Shown here piece by piece: positions 1-6,450 of a stretch of DNA of 34,963 nucleotides. The position numbers and the translations under genes are program-made. Each line of letters starts with the position of its first letter. Positions within the stretch are counted from its first letter, which is position 1. The notes below the pieces were generated by a model that saw only the letters and a list, made by a program, of their open reading frames with translations, ran no database searches and was not told the DNA's origin. Source of the DNA: Anaeroglomus sp964550565 (lineage in GTDB: Bacteria > Planctomycetota > Phycisphaerae > Sedimentisphaerales > Anaerohalosphaeraceae); the NCBI GenBank assembly GCA_964550565.1, contig CAZKAI010000042.1, positions 1 to 34,963 on the forward strand. The letters run 5' to 3'.

Positions 1-2
1 GC

Positions 3-908
3 CGGGCCTCGACATTTAATACGGACCGGATCGACCATCTCTATCAGGACCCGCATCATCAGCCGAAACTGAAGTTGATCTATGGCGACCTGACCGACGG
101 CGGCAACCTGTCCACCATCTTAAACGATATCCAGCCTGACGAAGTCTATAATCTCGGTGCACAAAGTCATGTTCGAGTCAGTTTCGACCAGCCGATCTAT
201 ACGGCCAATGTCGATGCCCTCGGGACGCTGCGTCTGCTGGAAGCCCTGCGGATGATGAAGACCCCGCCGCGGTTTTACCAGGCCTCCAGCTCCGAGATGT
301 ACGGCAAAGTCGTCGAAACCCCGCAAACGGAGACCACCCCCTTTTATCCCCGCAGCCCCTATGCCTGTGCCAAGGTGTACAGCTTCTGGCAGACGACCAA
401 TTACCGCGAGGCCTATAACCTGTTTGCCTGCAATGGGATATTATTTAACCACGAATCTCCCCGTCGCGGCGAGACCTTTGTCACCCGTAAAATCACCCGT
501 GCCGCAACCCGGATCAAGGAAGGGCTGCAAGATAAGCTCTATCTGGGCAACCTCGATGCCAAACGCGACTGGGGCTTTGCAGGGGATTATGTCGAGGCCA
601 TGTGGCTGATGCTTCAGCAGGCCCGGCCCGATGATTATGTCGTGGCCACCGGCCAGACCTACTCGGTGCGTGAGTTTCTCGATGAGGTCTTTGGCCACCT
701 GAATCTGGATTGGCAAAAGTACGTGGCGATTGACCCCAAGTATTTCCGTCCGACCGAAGTGGATCTGCTGCTGGGCAATCCCGCCAAAGCGAAAAAGCTG
801 CTGAACTGGCAGCCGAAGGTGGGTTTTAAAGAACTGGCCAAAATGATGACCGAATCCGACTGGCAGATCGCCAGAAAAGAGCGCCTGCTCAAAGAGCACG
901 GACAATAA
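3..908 (+). CDS. gmd: GDP-mannose 4,6-dehydratase, 5' end outside window
   Basis: Converts GDP-D-mannose to GDP-4-keto-6-deoxy-D-mannose in the cytoplasm, the first step to GDP-L-fucose. The reading frame is open from base 3, and the residues before the first internal ATG (RASTFNTDRIDHLYQDPH) match the Gmd region just after the Rossmann GxxGxxG loop, so about 30-40 N-terminal residues lie upstream of the window. The SSEMYG motif (about 289-306) carries active-site residues. The SDR Tyr-x-x-x-Lys is encoded at 360-374, followed by the Gmd-typical NHESPRRGETFVTRKI. The C-terminal substrate-binding part is complete and ends at TAA. fcl follows after 48 bp, the usual partner. The frame has no disruption. 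The assignment is very secure; only the true start cannot be seen. Confidence 0.96.
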   Translation, partial: RASTFNTDRIDHLYQDPHHQPKLKLIYGDLTDGGNLSTILNDIQPDEVYNLGAQSHVRVSFDQPIYTANVDALGTLRLLEALRMMKTPPRFYQASSSEMYGKVVETPQTETTPFYPRSPYACAKVYSFWQTTNYREAYNLFACNGILFNHESPRRGETFVTRKITRAATRIKEGLQDKLYLGNLDAKRDWGFAGDYVEAMWLMLQQARPDDYVVATGQTYSVREFLDEVFGHLNLDWQKYVAIDPKYFRPTEVDLLLGNPAKAKKLLNWQPKVGFKELAKMMTESDWQIARKERLLKEHGQ

Positions 909-915
909 TTGAATC

Positions 916-952
916 CGCTTCACTACGAACTCTGAACTACGAACTAAGAACT
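916..952. repeat. Phrase-like direct repeat in front of fcl
   Basis: ACTACGAACT occurs at 922-931 and again at 936-945 (period 14), followed by the related AAGAACTAATA that runs into the fcl start codon. The same ACTACGAACT followed by ATGAACTATAAACC reappears at 31375. It belongs to the family of simple intergenic sequences found throughout this window. There is no Shine-Dalgarno sequence in it. Confidence 0.6.
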
Positions 953-956
953 AATA

Positions 957-1913
957 ATGCTTGATTTAACCAAACAGCGTATTGTCATGACCGGCGGGGC
1001 GGGTTTTCTGGGCAAACACCTCCAGCAGTGTCTGTTAAACCGGGGTGTCCGCCAGGAACAGATGCTTATCCCGCTGATTGAAGACTATGACCTGACCAAA
1101 GAAGCCGACTGTGCCCGGATGTATGAGCAGATGAAGCCGGATGTGGTGATTCACCTGGCCGCTGAGGTGGGGGGGATTGGCGCGAATCGTGAAAATCCCG
1201 GCCGGTTTTTCTATGCCAATATGGCGATGGGATTACACCTGATTGAGCAGGCCCGCATCCGCAAACTGACCAAGTTTATCCAAGTCGGCACCATCTGTGC
1301 GTATCCGAAATTCACGCCGGTTCCATTTAAAGAAGAAGACCTCTGGAATGGCTACCCCGAAGAGACCAATGCCCCCTATGGTATCGCCAAAAAAGCCCTG
1401 CTGGTGATGCTTCAGGGCTATCGTCAGCAGTACGGCCTCAATGGCATTTATTTGTTGCCGGTCAATCTGTACGGCCCGGGGGATAATTTCCACCCGGCCA
1501 GCTCGCATGTCATCCCGGCCCTGATTAAAAAGTGTGTGGATGCCATCGATGCGGGCAAAGACCAGATCGAATGCTGGGGCACGGGTTCAGCCAGCCGGGA
1601 GTTTATCTATGCCCCGGATGCGGCCGAGGGGATTGTATTGGCGACCGAAAAGTACGATAAAGACGAGCCGGTTAATATCGGGGCAGGTTTTGAGATTACG
1701 ATAAAAGACCTCGTGGAAAAGATTGCCCGCTTGACCGGTTTTACCGGTAAAATTGTCTGGGACCCGACCAAACCCGATGGCCAGCCGCGTCGGTGTCTGG
1801 ACACCAGCCGGGCACAGGCTGAATTCGGCTTCAAAGCCAAAACTGATTTTGACAAAGGTCTCAAAGCGACTATCGACTGGTATCGGGCCAATAAAGAGAG
1901 GTTGAAATTATAG
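957..1913 (+). CDS. fcl: GDP-L-fucose synthase (3,5-epimerase/4-reductase)
   Basis: Converts the Gmd product GDP-4-keto-6-deoxymannose to GDP-L-fucose with NADPH. The 318 residues are the usual family length. The nucleotide-binding loop GGAGFLG is at residues 13-19, the SDR catalytic pair is Tyr141/Lys145 (YGIAK), and the family signature ASREFIYAPDAAEGI is present. In place of the common SSCIYPK the protein has GTICAYPK. The start is the ATG at 957. The bases before it are a phrase-like AACT-rich repeat with no recognisable ribosome binding site. The stop TAG overlaps or touches the beginning of the next gene. With gmd it forms the GDP-L-fucose branch of the locus. No dedicated fucosyltransferase is recognisable in the window. 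Confidence 0.95.
   Translation: MLDLTKQRIVMTGGAGFLGKHLQQCLLNRGVRQEQMLIPLIEDYDLTKEADCARMYEQMKPDVVIHLAAEVGGIGANRENPGRFFYANMAMGLHLIEQARIRKLTKFIQVGTICAYPKFTPVPFKEEDLWNGYPEETNAPYGIAKKALLVMLQGYRQQYGLNGIYLLPVNLYGPGDNFHPASSHVIPALIKKCVDAIDAGKDQIECWGTGSASREFIYAPDAAEGIVLATEKYDKDEPVNIGAGFEITIKDLVEKIARLTGFTGKIVWDPTKPDGQPRRCLDTSRAQAEFGFKAKTDFDKGLKATIDWYRANKERLKL
1896..1901 (+). promoter_or_regulatory. Shine-Dalgarno GAGAGG that points to a non-AUG start
   Basis: GAGAGG lies inside the end of fcl, 5 nt before ATT (1907) and 8 nt before ATA (1910), both in the wbpB frame. No ATG, GTG or TTG exists in that frame between the stop at 1892 and TTG at 1973, and the latter would remove the cofactor-binding loop. 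Confidence 0.5.
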
Positions 1914-2875
1914 ACCCATCCGCTAAAACCTTTGCCCTCATCGGTGCCTGCGGGTATATCGCCCCGCGGCACTTGAAGGCGATTCGCGACACCGGCAATG
2001 TGCTGGTTGCGGCGCTGGACCCTAGCGATTCAGCGGGGATTCTGGATCAGTATTTCCCGGATGCCCACTTCTTCACGGAGTTCGAGCGGTTTGACCGGCA
2101 TCTGGAAAAATTGCGTCGCAAGGGACATCGAGTGGATTATGTTACGATCTGTTCGCCCAATTACCTGCACGATGCCCACGTGCGGTTTGCCATGCGAATC
2201 GGGGCCGATGCCATCAGTGAAAAACCGCTGGTGATCAATCCCTGGAATGCCGAGGCGCTCGGTGAAATCGAGGCCGAGGCCGGCCGGCGGATTAATACGA
2301 TTTTGCAGCTCCGACTGCATCCGTCAATCAGTCAATTAAAAGAGGCGGTTGCCCGTGCCTCCGCAGATAAAATCTATGATGTGGACTTGACCTATATCAC
2401 CTCCCGCGGCAGATGGTATCTGTCGTCATGGAAAGGGGATGCCAGCAAGTCCGGCGGTATTGCCACCAACATCGGCATTCATTTTTTTGATATGCTGACC
2501 TGGATATTCGGTCCCGTTCAGGAAAATCGTGTTTATCTGTACGAAGCCACGAAGGCATCCGGTTTCCTGAAATTGCAGAAGGCTCGGGTGCGGTGGTTTC
2601 TGTCGATTGATCGGGCCGATTTACCCGTGGACTCCCAGCCTGGAAAACCGGCGACGTATCGCTCGATTACCATTGACGGCAAGGAAATGGAATTTTCCGA
2701 AGGCTTTACCGACCTGCATACGGAGAGCTATCGCCGGATTCTGGCCGGTGCCGGCTTTGGCTGGCAGGAAGTCCTGCCTTCGATTCAAACCGTTTATGAC
2801 ATTCGTAATGCAAAACCGAGTTCGCCTGGGGAAGACGCTCATCCCATGGCCATTCGCAGCGGAGTGACCGTATAA
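1907..2875 (+). CDS. wbpB: UDP-N-acetyl-2-amino-2-deoxyglucuronate 3-dehydrogenase (Gfo/Idh/MocA family)
   Basis: Oxidises C3 of UDP-GlcNAcA to the 3-keto sugar (WbpB/WlbA). The TTG at 1973 cannot be the real start. The frame upstream of it encodes TFALIGACGYIAPRH, the Rossmann GxxGxxA loop that WbpB/WlbA proteins carry at their extreme N-terminus. The frame is open back to a stop at 1892 but contains only ATT (1907) or ATA (1910) as possible starts, 5-8 nt after GAGAGG, so a rare start codon overlapping the fcl stop is proposed. Counted from 1907 the protein has 322 residues, as expected, with the EKP catalytic motif at 105-107 and the substrate-region motifs LQLRLHPS and HFFDMLTWIFG. wbpD, wbpE and wbpA follow directly, which supports the pathway assignment. 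The function is secure; the start is not. Confidence 0.9.
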   Translation: MIDPSAKTFALIGACGYIAPRHLKAIRDTGNVLVAALDPSDSAGILDQYFPDAHFFTEFERFDRHLEKLRRKGHRVDYVTICSPNYLHDAHVRFAMRIGADAISEKPLVINPWNAEALGEIEAEAGRRINTILQLRLHPSISQLKEAVARASADKIYDVDLTYITSRGRWYLSSWKGDASKSGGIATNIGIHFFDMLTWIFGPVQENRVYLYEATKASGFLKLQKARVRWFLSIDRADLPVDSQPGKPATYRSITIDGKEMEFSEGFTDLHTESYRRILAGAGFGWQEVLPSIQTVYDIRNAKPSSPGEDAHPMAIRSGVTV

Positions 2876-2878
2876 CCG

Positions 2879-3529
2879 ATGAGTGACTATTTTGCCCACC
2901 CGACCGCCTGTATTGACCAGCCCTGTTTGATTGGTGCCGGCACCAAAATCTGGCATTTTTGTCATGTCTGTGCCGGGGCGACGCTGGGCAGCAATTGCAG
3001 TCTCGGACAGAATGTCTTTATTGCCTCCGGCGCGGTTATTGGCAATAATGTCAAGATCCAGAATAATGTCTCTGTTTATGATGGGGTCATTTGCGAGCAG
3101 GATGTGTTTTTAGGCCCCAGTTGCGTGCTGACCAATGTGACTAACCCCCGTTCGCAGGTCAGCCGCCGGGGGTTGTATGAAAAAACAGTCCTCCGCCGCG
3201 GTGCGACCCTTGGGGCCAATGCGACCGTGGTTTGCGGCATCACAATTGGCCGGTATGCATTTATTGCCGCCGGCGCCGTAGTCACCCGGGATGTGCCCGA
3301 TTATGCCCTGATGATGGGGGTTCCGGGCCGGCAGACAGGCTGGATGAGCCGCCACGGGATTTGCTTGCCAAAACCGGACAAGGACGGGATAATGATATGT
3401 CTGGAAAGCGGCTGGCGATATCGATGCGGCGAATCGGGTATTCTTTGCTGCCTGGACTGGGATGAAGAAAAACCACTGCCCGCCGACAAAGCGGTCGGAA
3501 CAAAGTTATATAAACAATTAAAAAGATAA
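2879..3529 (+). CDS. wbpD: UDP-2-acetamido-3-amino-2,3-dideoxyglucuronate N-acetyltransferase
   Basis: Acetylates the 3-amino group of UDP-GlcNAc3NA with acetyl-CoA, giving UDP-GlcNAc3NAcA (WbpD/WlbB). The protein has 216 residues of left-handed beta-helix hexapeptide repeats. Family-specific segments include GAGTKIWHFCHVCAGA, VKIQNNVSVYDGV, VLTNVTNPRS and RRGATLGANATVVCG. The C-terminal tail (from about residue 155, GWMSRHGICL onward) is longer than in the shortest homologues and Cys-rich. It resembles the extended WlbB-type tail that repeats a CxESGxRY pattern. The gene starts three bases after the wbpB stop, so translation is probably coupled. GC-rich like its neighbours. Confidence 0.93.
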   Translation: MSDYFAHPTACIDQPCLIGAGTKIWHFCHVCAGATLGSNCSLGQNVFIASGAVIGNNVKIQNNVSVYDGVICEQDVFLGPSCVLTNVTNPRSQVSRRGLYEKTVLRRGATLGANATVVCGITIGRYAFIAAGAVVTRDVPDYALMMGVPGRQTGWMSRHGICLPKPDKDGIMICLESGWRYRCGESGILCCLDWDEEKPLPADKAVGTKLYKQLKR

Positions 3530-3530
3530 G

Positions 3531-3592
3531 TTGAGAATCCGGAATGAGCAGATTTTATTTCTAAATTCTCTATTCGTAATTCTCAATTCAAA
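3531..3592. repeat. Palindromic phrase-like element without a gene between its arms
   Basis: The left arm TTGAGAATccgGAATGAG (3531-3548) is the approximate reverse complement of the right arm (3557-3592, ending AATTCTCAATTC); TTGAGAAT and ATTCTCAA match perfectly. The right arm contains ATTTCTAAATTCTCTATTC (3557-3575), identical to 30734-30752, and the left arm resembles 30240-30254. At the second locus these arms enclose a four-helix-bundle gene; here only about 8 bp separates them. The element begins 2 bases after the wbpD stop. Confidence 0.6.
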
Positions 3593-3600
3593 AGAAAGAC

Positions 3601-3605
3601 AGGAG
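3601..3605 (+). promoter_or_regulatory. Ribosome binding site AGGAG choosing the second ATG of wbpE
   Basis: AGGAG ends 1 nt before an ATG at 3607 but 7 nt before the ATG at 3613. The spacing, and the fact that the family consensus begins M-x-V-P-L-L-D-L, favour 3613. Confidence 0.65.
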
Positions 3606-3612
3606 TATGTCA

Positions 3613-4713
3613 ATGCAGGTTCCATTGTTGGATTTAAAAGCACAATACGCGACGATCAAGGATGAGGTCTTAAAACAGATCAATGAGGTTCTGGATTCGC
3701 AGATCTGTATCGGCGGTCCCAAAGTGGCTGAGCTGGAAAAGAAAATCGCAGAACTGTGCGAGTGCAAGTATGCCGTGGGGATGTCCAGCGGCACCGACGC
3801 TATTCTGGCCAGCCTGATGGCCCTCGGGATCGGTCCCGGTGATGAAGTCATCACCACGCCGTTTACCTTCTTTGCCACGGCCGGCTGCATTGCCCGAGTC
3901 GGAGCCAAACCGGTATTCGTCGATATTGATCCCCGGACTTACAACATCAATCCCGCACTGATCGAACCGGTCATCACCAAAAAAACCAAAGCGATCATGC
4001 CGGTGCACCTGTATGGCCAGGTAGCCGATATGGATCCGATTATGCAGATCGCCGGCCAGGCCTCGCTGGCGGTCATTGAAGATGCCTGTCAGGCCATCTC
4101 GGCGACCTATAAAGGCAAAAAGGCCGGTGCAATCGGGACCTGCGGCTGTTTCAGCTTCTTTCCCAGCAAGAATCTGGGCGGTATCGGCGACGGCGGCATG
4201 ACGGTCACCAGTGATGAAGACCTCTATAAAATGCTGGTCTGGATGCGCAATCACGGCAGCGAGCCTAAATATTACCATAAATATATCGGCGGCAATTTCC
4301 GTCTGGATCCGATCCAGGCGGCAGCGCTTCTGGTCAAGCTGCCGCATCTGGCGGACTGGTCGCAGATGCGTCGCAAAAATGCAGCGTTTTACACAAAGAA
4401 ATTCAAAAAGACCATGATTCAGACGCCGGTCATTGCCGACGATTGTGAATCAATCTTCAATCAGTATATCATTCGCGTCCCGCGGCGGGATGAGCTGGTC
4501 AGGCATCTGCAGGCCAATAAAATCGGCTGCGAGATTTATTATCCTGTGCCGCTGCACCTGCAGGAGTGTTTCGCCTATCTGGGGTATAAGACCGGAGATA
4601 TGCCCGAGGCGGAAAAGGCTGCCCGCGAAGTACTGGCGCTGCCGATTTATCCGGAGCTAACCGATGAGATGAAAGAATTCGTCGTGAAGACGATACTGGA
4701 TTTTTATAAGTAA
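3613..4713 (+). CDS. wbpE: UDP-2-acetamido-2-deoxy-3-oxo-glucuronate aminotransferase
   Basis: PLP-dependent sugar aminotransferase of the DegT/DnrJ/EryC1/StrS family. It puts an amino group on C3 of the keto sugar made by WbpB, giving UDP-GlcNAc3NA. The protein has 366 residues from the preferred ATG (a second ATG lies 6 bases upstream). The N-terminal PLLDLKAQY, the cofactor-pocket segment SSGTDAI, the IEDACQA motif with the PLP-interacting Asp, and the Schiff-base lysine in SFFPSKNLGG (Lys186) are all present. C-terminal EIYYPVPLHLQECF is typical of sugar aminotransferases. It sits between wbpD and wbpA, matching WbpE/WlbC. Upstream lies the palindromic element at 3531-3592. The exact substrate rests on context; the enzyme family is certain. 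Confidence 0.92.
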   Translation: MQVPLLDLKAQYATIKDEVLKQINEVLDSQICIGGPKVAELEKKIAELCECKYAVGMSSGTDAILASLMALGIGPGDEVITTPFTFFATAGCIARVGAKPVFVDIDPRTYNINPALIEPVITKKTKAIMPVHLYGQVADMDPIMQIAGQASLAVIEDACQAISATYKGKKAGAIGTCGCFSFFPSKNLGGIGDGGMTVTSDEDLYKMLVWMRNHGSEPKYYHKYIGGNFRLDPIQAAALLVKLPHLADWSQMRRKNAAFYTKKFKKTMIQTPVIADDCESIFNQYIIRVPRRDELVRHLQANKIGCEIYYPVPLHLQECFAYLGYKTGDMPEAEKAAREVLALPIYPELTDEMKEFVVKTILDFYK

Positions 4714-4725
4714 ATGAATTGCTTA

Positions 4726-4750
4726 TGCTGCCTGAATGTGTTCGGCAGCA
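4726..4750 (+). other. Stem-loop between wbpE and wbpA
   Basis: TGCTGCC (4726-4732) and GGCAGCA (4744-4750) pair perfectly around an 11-nt loop, 13 nt after the wbpE stop. No T-run follows, so it is not a convincing intrinsic terminator. It could be an RNA-processing or attenuating hairpin, or chance. Confidence 0.35.
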
Positions 4751-4800
4751 GGGAATTACGTTTGAATAAACCATCATTCATATAAAACAGGAGGCTCTCT

Positions 4801-6114
4801 ATGGCGTCACTGGAACAGAAAGTCGCAAACAAAAATGTCCTCGTGGGTGTACTCGGTCTGGGTTATGTCGGCCTTCCGCTGGCACGGGAGTTTGCCGCTT
4901 CCGGCATCAAAGTGCTGGGTTTTGATATCGACGACAAGAAAGTCAAGGTGCTCAACTCCGGCCGCAGCATCATTAAGCATATTCCCCACGAGCAGGTTAA
5001 AAGCATGGTCAAGTCTGGTCTGTTTTCTGCTACCAGCGACATGTCACTGCTTAAAAAGCCTGATGCCATTCTGATTTGCGTTCCAACTCCGCTGACCAAA
5101 AACCGCGAGCCGGATATGCAGTTTATCGAAAGCTCCGCCCGTACGATTGCAAAATCCCTGCGGAAAGAGCAGTTGATTGTACTGGAAAGTTCTACCTATC
5201 CCGGCACAACGCGTGAAGTCATGATGCCGATTCTGGAACAGACCGGCCTTGCGGCAGGCAAAGATTTCTATCTGGCTTTTTCACCGGAACGCGAAGATCC
5301 GGGCAACAAGAAATACACCACCAAGACTATACCCAAGATTGTCGGCGGTCTGACACCCAAATGCTGCGAACTGGCCCGCCAGGTATACAGCTATGCGATC
5401 GAGACTCTCGTGCCGGTGTCCTCTCTGGAAGCGGCGGAAGCGGCCAAGATTCTCGAAAACACCTACCGCTGCATCAATATCGCCATGGTCAACGAACTCA
5501 AGATGCTCTTTGACCGCATGGGTATCGATGTCTGGGAAGTGATTCGTGCCGCAGCCACCAAACCGTTCGGCTATCATCCGTTCTATCCGGGACCCGGCCT
5601 GGGTGGTCACTGCATCCCGATTGATCCGTTCTATCTGACCTGGAAGGCCCGTCAGTATCACATGGCCACCCGCTTTATCGAGCTGGCCGGTGAGATCAAT
5701 ACCGACATGCCGCATTATGTGATTCATCGTACCATGGAGGCCCTTAACAATCGTAAAAAGAGCCTCAATGGAGCCAAAGTCCTCATTCTGGGCCTGGCCT
5801 ATAAACCCGATATTGATGATGTCCGCGAGTCGCCGTCGCTGGAACTGATTGAATTGCTCAAAGAGCGGGGTGCCAAAGTGGATTATAATGATCCGTATGT
5901 TCCCGCAACCCATAAGATGCGGGAATATGACCTGAAGATGAGCAGTAAAAAGCTGACGGCTGCGACACTGAAAAGCTATGATGTGGTGCTGATTTCCACC
6001 AACCACAGTGATTATGACTACAAGTGGATCGTCAAGAATGCCAAACTGGTCGTAGATACGCGTAATGCCTGTGCCAATGTCAAGACCGGCCGCAATAAGA
6101 TAGTCAAGGCGTAA
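4801..6114 (+). CDS. wbpA: UDP-N-acetylglucosamine 6-dehydrogenase
   Basis: NAD-dependent four-electron oxidation of UDP-GlcNAc to UDP-GlcNAcA, the entry step for wbpB-wbpE-wbpD. The 437 residues have the three-part layout of the UDP-glucose/GDP-mannose dehydrogenase family. The N-terminal Rossmann loop is GLGYVGLP (about 19-26), followed by ESSTYPGTT and FSPEREDPGN. The catalytic Cys271 sits in GPGLGGHCIPIDPFYL. The C-terminal domain carries GLAYKPDIDDVRESPS. An excellent ribosome binding site, AGGAGG at 4789-4794, lies 6 nt before the ATG. WbpA-type specificity (UDP-GlcNAc rather than UDP-ManNAc or UDP-Glc) is inferred from the adjacent wbpBDE genes. The family assignment is secure. Confidence 0.93.
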   Translation: MASLEQKVANKNVLVGVLGLGYVGLPLAREFAASGIKVLGFDIDDKKVKVLNSGRSIIKHIPHEQVKSMVKSGLFSATSDMSLLKKPDAILICVPTPLTKNREPDMQFIESSARTIAKSLRKEQLIVLESSTYPGTTREVMMPILEQTGLAAGKDFYLAFSPEREDPGNKKYTTKTIPKIVGGLTPKCCELARQVYSYAIETLVPVSSLEAAEAAKILENTYRCINIAMVNELKMLFDRMGIDVWEVIRAAATKPFGYHPFYPGPGLGGHCIPIDPFYLTWKARQYHMATRFIELAGEINTDMPHYVIHRTMEALNNRKKSLNGAKVLILGLAYKPDIDDVRESPSLELIELLKERGAKVDYNDPYVPATHKMREYDLKMSSKKLTAATLKSYDVVLISTNHSDYDYKWIVKNAKLVVDTRNACANVKTGRNKIVKA

Positions 6115-6145
6115 GCATTTTACCTGTTCGAGCTTTTAGTTTTGT

Positions 6146-6170
6146 CATTCCCGCGAAAGCGGGAATCCAG
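6146..6170. repeat. Short palindromic repeat, dRS3-like (copy 1)
   Basis: ATTCCCGC-GAAA-GCGGGAAT is a perfect 8-bp stem with a GAAA tetraloop, 32 nt after wbpA. The 25-bp unit recurs with three differences at 31332-31356. It resembles the ATTCCC...GGGAAT short repeats known from other Gram-negative genomes (Neisseria dRS3 is the named example). No T-run follows. Confidence 0.6.
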
Positions 6171-6263
6171 ATTTCTCAGAATCTAAATGAACAGTTGAAA
6201 GCCTTGATTTTTGTATCTGTTGTGGTTAACATTAAACCCTTAACATAAAACATTAACTATGCT

Positions 6264-6418
6264 GGAAGCGGATAGCTGAGCAGCTTCCTGATTCGGTGAA
6301 TGCCCTGACAAGTTGTCCATGTTGAGATGTCTTGGCAGGTTTAAAAGGGCTTCATTAAAAAATAGAGTGATTAAGCCGGGATTGTCCCGGTTGTCTGCGT
6401 GCCTGGCTTTACACGCAG
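6264..6418 (+). promoter_or_regulatory. Possible structured 5' leader of the propeller gene
   Basis: Four helices can be drawn in order. (1) GGAAGC 6264-6269 with GCTTCC 6283-6288. (2) CCTGACAAG 6304-6312 with CTTGGCAGG 6331-6339 (one mismatch), with TGAA/GCCC 6297-6305 able to pair alternatively with GGGC/TTCA 6347-6354. (3) CCGGGA 6376-6381 with TCCCGG 6385-6390. (4) CTGCGTG 6395-6401 with CACGCAG 6412-6418. The last two are perfect and end 22 nt before the ribosome binding site. It matches no riboswitch class I recognise. Some pairing is expected by chance. Confidence 0.3.
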
Positions 6419-6440
6419 GTTTGGACTATTTTAATGAAAT

Positions 6441-6446
6441 GGAGGT
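6441..6446 (+). promoter_or_regulatory. Ribosome binding site GGAGGT fixing the start at 6451
   Basis: GGAGGT lies 4 nt before ATG 6451, which begins a signal peptide. This decides against the in-frame upstream ATG at 6313. Confidence 0.75.
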
Positions 6447-6450
6447 AACA

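Larger units (their letters stand above)
6115..6450 (+). other. 336-bp gene-free region with repeats and hairpins
   Basis: No convincing coding frame. From left to right it holds a perfect 8-bp palindromic repeat (6146-6170), a phrase-like AACATTAAACCCTTAAC tract (6228-6244, repeated at 28916-28932), several complementary segments (6264-6418) and the ribosome binding site of the next gene. A start at 6313 in the downstream frame is possible on paper but would place 46 residues before an evident signal peptide. Confidence 0.6.

Noticed and set aside
1890..1915. -1 ribosomal frameshift fusing Fcl to WbpB
   Set aside because: Frames would allow it, but no X-XXY-YYZ slippery heptamer precedes the fcl stop; a rare start codon is simpler.
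6147..6166. Intrinsic terminator after wbpA
   Set aside because: The stem is perfect but there is no T-run, and the sequence recurs at 31332 as a repeat unit; classified as repeat instead.
6264..6418. Known riboswitch (cyclic-di-GMP, cobalamin) in the leader
   Set aside because: The conserved cores of these classes could not be matched; only generic hairpins are visible.
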